Assembly: GCA_013180625.2 (NCBI GenBank) | Contig: SNVD02013653.1 | Span: 17,815 to 81,814, forward strand | Reading direction: 5' to 3' | From: Boswellia sacra | Taxonomy: Eukaryota; Streptophyta; Magnoliopsida; Sapindales; Burseraceae | Length of the DNA: 64,000 nucleotides | In this document: piece by piece, positions 25,747-34,798 of the stretch | Layout: each line of letters starts with the position of its first letter | How positions within the stretch are numbered: the stretch's first letter is position 1 | Translations under genes and position numbers: made by a program | The notes under the pieces: generated by a model | The model's database searches: none | Seen by the model: only the letters and a program-made list of their open reading frames with translations | What the model was told of the DNA's origin: nothing

Positions 25747-26188
25747 ATGGAGACGGGGGAAGCAGAGGGAGCTTATAAGACTTACTGTGTCACCGGAGCC
25801 ACTGGCTATATTGGCTCCCGGTTAGTCAAGACTCTACTTGAGAGAGGTTACACTGTTCATGCCACTGTCAGGGACCAAGGTTAATTCTTTTCTAATTACT
25901 TTTTAATATTAAGAAAATAGAGTTATAAATTTATGTCCAAAAATTTGTGTTAAAGTTCGTACCATATATATATATAGTTCTTTTTTTTTTAATTAATAAC
26001 CTAGTGATATTATTTGATCTCTTTCAACTTGACCATTTTTTAGGTATTTGGAAAGATTGAAAATAACTGATATTATAAGAACTTAATTTATTTTGTTAGT
26101 CCCTTTCGGAAAGAACAAGAGTTCATTAATGAAAACCAATTAATCGATTAATATTAAGAAAAAGGTCATTTTTTTGGAACATATAATT

Positions 26189-26219
<31 letters not shown>

Positions 26220-28247
26220 GGCAAATGGGTTGATTATGAAAGTAAAATTAGCCCACGTTTGACTGGCCAAGCAGTCCAAATTACTACAGTTTTTTTCTTT
26301 TTAATCTTTCTTTTTTTTTTTTAATTTTTATCAATATTTTGTATTTAAATTGGAATGTGAATCCATAAGATTAATTTGCTCTTTTGAATTCCTTTTGAGT
26401 GTTTGGATGATTGAAAGTAAAACATAAGTGGGAATTTTGTTTTGACTTGTAAGGCTACAAATCGGTATATAATATAAGATATTTTTGTTCCAATTTCGTT
26501 TAAAGGGTAATCTAGGGTACTGGAAGGCATTCATTCGCTTGTAAAGAATTACTTCCCCGGAAAGGCAGTTAAAGGAATGAAATCTTCAAGAAAGTTCACC
26601 ACATTGATGAGAATTTTGATTTATGATCATTAATAAATGACACCATCTCCAATCTTACAGAAGTGCAGTGATAAATTTATCTTCTGTGGATACTCTAAGA
26701 AAACTGAAATTCTATTAAAATTTTACAGCAAAGACTTTGCACTTTTTGTCACTGTGGACTGCAACTGACCGGTTGAGATTGTTCCAAGCTGATATGCAAG
26801 TAGAAGGGAGCTTCGATGAGGCTGTTAAAGGCTGCAATGGTGTATTTCATGTGGCAGCTTCAATGGAATTTGGCTTCCTTGAAGAACACAACATTGGTAA
26901 TGCCTATGCTATGTATCCTACTTGAGATTTTGAAAGCAATTTAACACCAATTAACTTTCTTCTTTCTTGAGCCTGAAGAGACTAATGTTCAATCAAATAT
27001 AATCGACCCTGCAATCAGAGGCACATTAAACCTTCTCAAAGCTTGCTTGAAATCTAAATCAGTGAAAAGGGTTGTTTTAACGTCTTCCATTAGTACAATC
27101 ACTGCCAAAGACAACTCTGGAAAATGTAGACCTGTTGTTGATGAATCTTGCCAGACTCCTATCGATCATATCTTGAAGACAAAAGCAAGTGGATGGGTAA
27201 ATTTTTTTACTTAGATCGTTTTAAATTTTGTTTATTGGAAACCTTTGAGAATGAGATCCTATTTATAGAAATACACTTCATTGCTTCAGGTTTATGCACT
27301 CTCCAAGCTTTTGACAGAGGAAGCGGCTTTCAAATTTGCGAAGGAGAATGACATTGATCTTGTTTCAGTAATTACACCTACTGTTGCTGGACCCTTTCTA
27401 ACTTCAACTGTTCCATCAAGCATTCGCGTTCTCTTGTCACCAATAACAGGTTTATAGACAAATATTCCTATTATTTCTTGAAAAATTTACATACACTTTC
27501 AATATAATTTACAGTACAAATATATTGCAGAATGTTGTCATAGTTCCCCACATTTGTAACAGAAGTATCCTCATAATGGTTTTCTTAATCTCAAAGTACA
27601 ATTGTATAAATCGACATTCAGTGACTGGTTAATCCTGAATTTGTAAAATTGTTCACAACATAAAATGATGTGGCTGTAATGATCCTGCTTATAGTACATA
27701 CAGACTATATGCTGAAAATCCCATGGTAGTAGCAGGTTTACGCACGTGTGCATACACATGAGATTGATGTAATAACTTGTAAATTTGGCTACATCTATAG
27801 GTGACTCCAAGTTCTTTTCCATACTATCTGCTGTAAATGCCAGAATGGGGTCGATTGCTTTAATTCATGTTGAAGATATATGCAGTGTCCACATATTTCT
27901 AATGGAGAATGGCAGAGCAGAAGGTCGTTACATATGCTGTGCCAAGCGTTGTCCAATGTCTGAATTGATTGATCATCTCAACCAAGAGTATCCTGCTTCA
28001 AACATGCACAGGCAAGATTTTTTCATGATATTAGATGATGGATATAAGAAACTTGCAATATAAGATACTGATTTTTCATTATGCACCTAGGTCTAAGGAG
28101 GGAAATCTCAATTCAATACCTTCTGAGATTTCGTCGAAGAAGTTAAGTGATTTGGGTTTTACTTACAAGTATGGCATTAAAGAAACAATTCGTCAAACAA
28201 TAGCGTGTTGCATGGATTTTGGCTTTCTACCTCCCATTATAAATTAA
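25747..28247 (+). CDS. NADPH-dependent reductase, At4g27250-like (DFR/anthocyanidin-reductase superfamily)
   Basis: Six exons: 25747-25879, 26729-26896, 26979-27196, 27290-27449, 27801-28011, 28091-28247, in phase, 348 aa. Extended short-chain dehydrogenase: N-terminal Rossmann motif [12 protein letters not shown] (about 13-24), [19 protein letters not shown], catalytic YxxxK as Tyr175-Ala-Leu-Ser-Lys179, then [22 protein letters not shown] and a C-terminal [10 protein letters not shown]. The best match I recall is Arabidopsis At4g27250, often annotated as anthocyanidin reductase-like; true ANR and DFR are more distant, so the substrate is unknown. Exon 3 needs the acceptor at 26978 (CCTGAAG|AGACT), because the upstream AG at 26970 would bring an immediate stop. 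Intron 5 starts with GC. A dead copy of exon 1 lies at 31717. Confidence 0.88.
28012..28090 (+). other. GC-AG intron of the reductase gene (79 bp)
   Basis: Exon 5 ends CACAG and the intron begins GCAAGA, where GT is expected; it ends ACCTAG before GTCTAAGGAG. Reading through the intron meets a stop, and only this boundary joins the conserved reading frame (NMHR|SKEG). The donor is otherwise a perfect AG|GCAAG consensus, as is usual for plant GC-AG introns. Confidence 0.75.
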
Positions 28248-28667
28248 TGGTAGGTGATATTCTTGATTCTCTAAGCTAACTACAATAGACTAAGCTCGGA
28301 GATTGTTGTCAGCAGAAATAAATGAGAGAAAAATTCAAATGACCCAAGTCATTATTGATGTTAGGTATGTGTTGCTCTTCCCAGGATTCAAGTTCTCAAA
28401 ATTCATAGATGTTATTAATGATCTAGATTGGTCCTAACCGTGGATAGAATGGAAATATGAACTGTGGTGTTGATCTAAGTCGTTAATCGCGGCGCCAAAT
28501 TAATTTATGAAGTCATATCACTTGACATTACGAATCAGCAAGCCAAAGCACACATTAATTAGTAGATTAAACTTTTACTGAATCTAGATATTCTACAATT
28601 TAATGGTAGGGAGAATCAGACCGATGCTAAATAAGCTTGTGAAGACTTGAGTGGTCTATCATCTATA
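28248..28667. other. Reductase 3' flank up to the duplicated block
   Basis: AT-rich DNA with no recognisable gene. The duplicated block begins at the word GCTTCCCACGTTATCCTCATAT near 28669. Confidence 0.5.
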
Positions 28668-28739
28668 TGGCTTCCCACGTTATCCTCATATCAGCAGCAG
28701 AAATCTCACAGGGGAAGTCACAGAATTGAAGAAGCGAAA

Positions 28740-30390
28740 ATGGCAGCAATGGCTGCACTTCAAAGCTCAATGACCTCTTTCTCTCTCATCTAACTCCTTC
28801 TTTGGCCAACGCCTCTCTTTTCCCTCTTTCTCCCCCTTACTGTAAGCTTCTCAACAACTTATTTTTTTATAATTATTTTATTATCCGTTATTGAATAAAG
28901 AAAAATTTTATTTTTGTTCATGTATGATGAGTCTCTAAGTTAGGATAACTATCTGTTACTTTTTCAGCTTTATTCAAGCACCTATTATACTTTAAGTCGA
29001 GAAAAGATGAAAGAAAATCATTTTTTACTAATGAAGCTACATTTTTTTTTTGGGGGGTTTAACCTGATAGGCATTTTAAGTTACTGGTATTTATTGAGCA
29101 AGAACTTAAGAAATTAGACTATTTATTTTGCTCTTATATGAAATTACAATTTGACTCTATTGAATTGGTTGTCGCATAATTTGGACAAAATTTTCTTTCT
29201 TTGGTTTAATTGCAGCTGGGTTTCAATCTTTTATTTATTATTGTTATCATTATTATTATTATTTGGGTTCATTTCGATTTCTGTTTCCATTTGTGTTCTT
29301 ATATTATGGTTCCTAATTGTTACTAGTAAAGAGGATGTTCTATAGACTGGAGTAGCCGCTGTTACTTCTTTAAAAGAAATTGTTTTGAGTTGCATTTGAA
29401 GTTGGTTGTGTTTCCATGTTATGGATCGTATTTATTTATGAGAAAGTGAAATGGGTTCCCCTCCTTTTCAGTTAATTTTACTATTTCATTTTAGTTTGCA
29501 TTTAGAAATTCTGTGGAAATAATTCTAGTTTTCAGGTGTCTGAATTTTTATTTTTTTGCCTAGCAAGAACATGTGATCCCTGCCACAAGTAGTTCCTGAT
29601 TTGTTTGTTACTAATTTTTGCTTTCTTTTTCCTGAGCTGGTCGGGATTGTAAAGATAAAGTTAGGCTAATAAAAGTACCTGAAATTCAAGTGAGAATCTA
29701 TGTTATTGTCATGTTATCATTGATTTTTGTACTTCTGGTTTGGACTAACCTTTGTTTTTGACTTCCGACCATCTACTTGCTACAACTATGATTGGGCTTT
29801 CTTTTCTTCCCATTGATGCTATAATTAAAGGTTGCCTTACTGCAGCTAAAACGAAGAAAGTAATTTATTTGGTAAGAGTATAATATGCTCAACTCAGGTC
29901 CCTTTTTCATTTGCTTGCTCTCCGTTTTTATGGATTACGAAAACTGAATTCATTTTGTTGCTCAGTTAGCAACTTCTTATAACGGTAAGAGTTCTGTACA
30001 AATGTTTTTTCTGAACTTCTTTAACCCATCAGGCTCATGATTGTGATTTACCTAGGGGTTAATTTCTAATGCACATTTTTAGCTTTTAAACCCAATCCAC
30101 TGCACTTAAAGAATCTGGAAGACGGGTCAATGGTTTTCAGCAAACCAGCTTCAGATCTCAAACCTTGATGTAAGTCAAAAAAGAGTACTAGTAGCTGAGG
30201 AGAAATTTACTTTTCTCTCCAAGAGTTGAGATGGGTGTTTCGCTTTACGATTGTATTATTGTGATGAATATTCAAAAAACAGAGTTTGCAACATATCATA
30301 ATCTTTTTACTAAAACCTGACCTAATCCAAAGGCAAAGAAAAACTGAAGTTATTAACCTGTTGACCCTCAAATGTAAATCCCAATTTTTT
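28740..30390 (+). pseudogene. RPL24 pseudogene (copy of the plastid L24 gene)
   Basis: Exon 1 (28740-28841) keeps the start [11 protein letters not shown] but has lost 2 nt in the ATGACGTCTCTT segment, so it hits TAA at 28791 after 17 codons; one more nt is lost before its donor. Intron 1 is largely kept. Exon 2 has vanished apart from the neighbouring words GCTCAACTCAGGTCCC and TTTTTCAT near 29889-29910, and exon 3 is unrecognisable. A remnant of the end of exon 4 (CAAAGGCAAAGAAAAACTGAAG) and of the 3' UTR (GACCCTCAAATGTAAAT) lies at about 30330-30380. It cannot encode L24. Confidence 0.85.
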
Positions 30391-31716
30391 TTCATTCTTT
30401 GCTCACTCACCATAGGGAAAATCAAAACATATTTTGTAACTAAGCTAAGTTAATTGACTAAATAACCATACCAAATCCGAAACAGTGGCCAGGGCAGCAA
30501 CTTTTCGTCCCAGCAAGAACTTGTTAGCATTGCATAACCAGTTTTGCAATTTGGTGTAAAGAAAGGGAAAATTTATATTTTCAAAAGGGTTTGCTTGAAT
30601 CCTTTCTACTCAATGTTAAAAAGGCAAAATCAATGGTCAAAGAATAACGCATGTATGGCATGCGACTTATTTTGTGTTTTGTTTTTTCTCTAAGTCTCAT
30701 AAAAAGCTCTTTGCATTTAAAGCATTTGCTGCATGCAATCTAAATCCAATTTCAATCTCCTTTTCTTCTTCTGAAACCAATCAACATTCAGCAAACCATT
30801 AATAAACATAACGTTAAGAAAACCTGAATTCTTTTCATTCAAAATTTTATATGATTTTCGCAATTCAATCCACACAGTAGCCTATTCTGAAATCATAATA
30901 TTGGGAGAGAGAGAGACACACATACCTCGGAAACTTTGAAAGAAACTAAACACAATTAAGATAAAAGTGAATTTGCAAGATAAAACATAGAAAGAGAGGA
31001 CTCTTAAGCTTTATTATGCAAGACTAAAGAACTTGCCAATGCTATTGTACGAGAAGCAATGTACAGTTATGAAAAGTGTTGCAGCTGAGTCATTTTCAAA
31101 CTTGAACTTCAATCTGTCATGCATGTGTAAGTTTTTGAGTTGTAATTTTAGTTGGAGGCTTAAGAAGAAAGGTAGGTGATTAGAGCTTCCAGGACTCTAA
31201 TTACATCACAATTCTTTTTTTTGACCTAATTCCACTTAACATTGGCCAGTCTCTCAATAGGTTAAATAATATATTTTTTTAAATAATTCGATTCGAATCT
31301 ATCAAATTGATCATAATAGATTTTATACTATATTAAATTTGTCATGTTACCCAAAAAGAAACTTATAGTCACCTTTAACATTAATTCTTAATAAGTTCGG
31401 CTAGAGCCAAAAGTCACATGGAGTATGAAACGTTTGGCAAAATGGCAGCCATGCACGAACCGCAATTTGGTGCAATTTTAACTCGATGCTAAGGGTCTTT
31501 TCAATTTTTTTTTTTTCTATAGAAAAGCCAAACATGGCATACCAATATGTTAACCATAAAAGCCATACAGAAGTCAAATCACAAATTATAATTAATAGTG
31601 GGCACGATATACGAATCATTTGAAAGAAGTGTGATGGTTCTATTATATGCGATATAATATGCCTTCGATTTTTTCGCCATGCTTGGTGAGAGGAAGCATT
31701 GAAAAGTGGAGCTAAG

Positions 31717-31829
31717 ATGGAGACTGAAGCAGAAGCTTTTTATGTTCATCGAGCCACCTATATTGGCTCCCTTATCAAGACTCTACTTGAGAGAGGTTAC
31801 ACTGTTCATGGTCAGGGACCAAGGTTAAG
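31717..31829 (+). pseudogene. Reductase exon 1 pseudogene fragment
   Basis: Copy of exon 1 at 25747. It still opens with METEAEA and keeps [11 protein letters not shown], but the glycine-rich motif GATGYIGS is reduced to RATYIGS, so the dinucleotide-binding GxxGxxG is gone. The reading frame survives by chance across several deletions. No downstream exons follow. Function as a reductase is excluded. Confidence 0.85.
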
Positions 31830-32155
31830 CTTTTCAATTACTTTTTAATATTACAAAAATAGAGTTATAAATTTATGTCCAAAGGATTTCCCATATAATT
31901 ATGTTCTTTTTTTTTTAATTAATAACCTAGTGATATGCATTTGATCCTTTCAACTTGAACATTATTTATATTTTGAAAGATTGAAAATAACTGATATTAT
32001 AAGAACTTTTTATTTTGGAAAGAACAAGAGTTCATTAATGAAAACCAATTAGTTTTAATATTAAGAAAAAGGTCATTTTTTTGGAACACACCCACGTTTG
32101 ACTCCAAGCAGTAAATTACTACAGTTACTCTTTTAATCTTTCTTTTTTTTTCCCC

Positions 32156-32869
32156 CCCTTTTGAGTCCTTGTAAGGCTTTCCAATTTCTCTAACTATTGC
32201 TCTATCTTCATTTTGATGGGATTTATGAGGAAGTTGGTGCTTTGATTCTATGCAAAGACTTTTTTTTGTCAACTAACTTTGAGATTATGATATTTTCCCC
32301 AAATTTCATTGAGCTCAATGTAAATAAAAATCCTAAAAAAGCAATGAGCCTCTAAAGTTCATTGCCTTGAAATCTAGTTTGTTAACATTAGTGTCTGGAA
32401 AATTTTCAGAATTGTTTGATCTCCTTTGATGATGAAATAGGGTTTATGCAGATTTCAAATTCTAAAATTTATATGGATAAATATTTATAACAAATATTAT
32501 GAAGTAGTATACTTTGGAAGTAAGGTGTTATAAATTAAAGAATTTGTAACACAACACAGATGAAGTTGGGAAGGTAGTAAACGCAAATACAAATCGGTGA
32601 CCCAACTATATGGGCTTCAATAAAGATACCCACATTTCCATCTTACAGTGTGCCCTAACCCAAATGATTTTTGAATAGATGGGATCAGATGGGTCTTGAG
32701 ACTTACCCGAAAGGCCCAGACAGGAGCCCATCAACTAAATGCCTTGAAAGAGGGTGAAACATTCATTTTTAATCTTAAAAAAAAAACATTTATCAATATA
32801 TCTACTATTAACTTTTACCAATCTAGATATTCTATTAAATTTTAAAAACAAAAATCCAAATAAAAAAAA
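32156..32869. other. Non-coding DNA between the duplicate and the retroelement
   Basis: No counterpart in the parent segment and no recognisable gene. A run of A at about 32858-32869 abuts the degraded LTR. Confidence 0.45.
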
Positions 32870-33320
32870 AAGCACGTTTGACGATCTTCGAACGGCATGT
32901 CAGCTCGTGTTTACCCCAGATAGGCGAGAAATTAAGTTTGGTGCGGTGGTGCCGGCTTCTAGACGCTCTACAGGAAAAGAACTGGGAAGACTTAAGCAGA
33001 ACAAAAGTGTCAGCTGAGAAATAAGTTCAGACTGAGTTTTATAGAGGAATCAGTTAAATGGGACCCAAAAGACCTCATAATGGGCTTACTGACCAGAATC
33101 TACAAGCCAAATGGGTCATTGCGGAACCCAGCTAATCAACTAGAACGAGTTCTGGGGCTTAGTAGCAAGAATAATTCCAATGCGGTTACACATAACAGAA
33201 CTAGGGGTCGGACAGTTATCCACTCACTCCTGAAGCAAAAAAAATGTCAAGGGGTGGTTTAATTTCTAGAGGAAGGTATTTTGGTTATGTTTTCAGCTCA
33301 ATTTATTCTCTTATTCATTT
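32870..33320 (-). mobile_element. Degraded LTR, probable 3' LTR of the Tat-type element
   Basis: Corresponds in order to the intact LTR at 40086-40537: GCACGTTT.GACGA near the left, GGTGGTGCCGGC, GAATAAGTTCAG-like GAAATAAGTTCAG, ATGGGACCC, AATGGGCTTACTG, GGGTCATTGCGGAACCCAG, then CAGCTCAATTT. The terminal TGTTGAT and the other tip are lost. Its length (about 450 bp) equals that of the intact LTR, but it is riddled with small changes, far more than its partner. Confidence 0.65.
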
Positions 33321-34190
33321 TTTCTTGTTTATTGTAAGTTTGCAACACTCATAAAACTCCTGACCTAATCCGCAGAAAACATTATTGGAAAAAAAGCTTC
33401 AAGGGAAATCCTAATAATAAGTTAGAAAATTAACAAAATCCGACAGTGGCAGAGCAACTGAGCAAGTGGCAGCCCACCAATCTGAAGGGTCTAAATCGGG
33501 GGGTCATGCGAACCCAGCCCCCAAACTACTGTATTCAAACATTTAAGCAAACATTGAATACTGGAATTCGCAATTCCACGGTTAGCTTAGGGTACACATT
33601 TATGAGGTACATATGCCAGAAGAGCCTTAAGAGCTGTACAGATAGTGCAGTGAGTGAGAAAATGAAATGATTAAGACAGAGTTTCCAGAGCCAGGTCGAT
33701 GATGTAAAGACTCTTCTAAAGTGGCTAATAAAAGTTACCATTTTGAAATTCAAGTGAGTGAACATATATTGTCATGTTATCCTTGATTTTTGTCTTCTGG
33801 TTTGGACTAACCTTTGTTTTTGAGCACCATCCTCCAGCAAGGACCACATGCCTTTCCACATAGAACAGCGCTAGAGGACATTGATTGAGATGCACACTAC
33901 AAAACAACAAGAACATGATTGGAAGAGTCATATATTCTTAATCATTTAGTTAACTAAAAAGTGAATTGGAATCTAAGCATTATTTAGTTTATTAATTTAA
34001 TTGTTCTCTTGCAGTGTCTATATGCTCTAGAGTGCTCAATTAGCATCTATCCACAAGTTTTTATTGGTCCACATTCATTTAAGCTCATGCTCAAACACTT
34101 CATATGCTTGTTCACTTTACGAGTGAAGAAATCTCGCTCAAAGCAGAATTTGCATATTCCACAAGCTTCTTTAGTTAGGCCACAACGCTC
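33321..34190. other. 3' region of the retroelement, mixed degraded repeats
   Basis: Contains pieces resembling the dead duplicate. The segment 33721-33823 matches 29664-29763 closely, and 33339-33390 resembles 30282-30340. No coding region was recognised. Confidence 0.45.
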
Positions 34191-34195
34191 GGGCG

Positions 34196-34375
34196 AGCAG
34201 GCCAGGTGAGCGCTGGGCGCGCAGGGGCGAGGCAGGCGAGCGCTGGGCGTGCAGGGGCGAGCTCAAGGCGCTGGGCGCGCATGGACGAGCTCAAGGCGCT
34301 GGGCGCGCATGGACGAGCTCCCGAGGCCGCGGGGCGCTGGGCGCGCAGGGGTGGCGAGCCCGCGAGCGCTGGTCG
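34196..34375. repeat. GC-rich minisatellite
   Basis: Units built around GCGCTGGGCGCGCA.G.GCGAG recur about every 26-32 bp. Two units containing GCGCGCATGGACGAGCTC are consecutive. The block is strikingly GC-rich in an AT-rich neighbourhood. All frames stay open through it on both strands, which reflects composition and is no sign of a gene. Confidence 0.85.
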
Positions 34376-34407
34376 TGCTGCATACTGCGTGCACTGTTCA
34401 CGTAGCA

Positions 34408-34730
34408 TGCAGGGGCTTCCCAGAAAAAATTCGAATAATTGCGGGGGCTCTTCAGCAATTCTTCAAAATTTTGCTTATTTACCCGCGGGGGTGTTTCTGC
34501 AAAATTTTGAAACTTCATGATTTTCCGCAGGGGTGTTTCTACAAAATTTTGAAACTTCATTATTTTCCCGTGGGGGTGTTCCTGCAAAATTTTGAAACTT
34601 CATCTTTTCCCGCGGGGGTGTTCCTGCAAAATTCTGAAACTTCATTTTAATTCGTGGGGGTGTTTTCGCCAATTTTTAAACCTTCATTTTTTATTCGCGG
34701 GGTGTTTCCGCGAATTTTCATACCTTTTTT
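34408..34730. repeat. About 43-bp tandem repeats in the 3' region of the retroelement
   Basis: Six clear units begin near 34484, 34527, 34570, 34612, 34654 and 34697, each close to GCGGGGGTGTTCCTGCAAAA followed by TTTGAAACTTCAT and a T-rich end. One or two more decayed units lie to the left, at 34408 and 34439. Such tandem arrays next to the extra ORF are a known trait of Tat/Ogre elements. Confidence 0.85.
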
Positions 34731-34798
34731 TTTTAGCTCTTCCCTCCCTCAGCAGACTTGGTTTGATGACTAACGACTCCTCTTTGACTGTGCAGATG

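Larger units (their letters stand above)
28669..32155 (+). repeat. Shrunken direct duplicate of 20756-26320
   Basis: The block follows the order of the RPL24 leader and exon 1, RPL24 intron 1, the intergenic DNA and reductase exon 1 plus part of intron 1, in the same orientation. About 5.56 kb in the parent is reduced to about 3.49 kb. Some stretches look identical over hundreds of bases: 29101-29600 matches 21241-21740 as far as 29600. Others have lost short pieces every few tens of bases, with few substitutions. RPL24 exons 2 and 3 and reductase exons 2-6 are missing. Confidence 0.9.

Noticed and set aside
25747..28247. True anthocyanidin reductase (BAN) or dihydroflavonol reductase
   Set aside because: Residues such as [17 protein letters not shown] and SPITGDSKFF match the At4g27250-like subgroup better; the substrate is left open.
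34175..34672. Long open frames on both strands (66-133 codons) across the GC-rich and 43-bp repeats
   Set aside because: They follow from tandem repeats whose unit lacks stops; the predicted peptides are repeated Arg/Ala/Gly or FLQNFET-type words without family resemblance.
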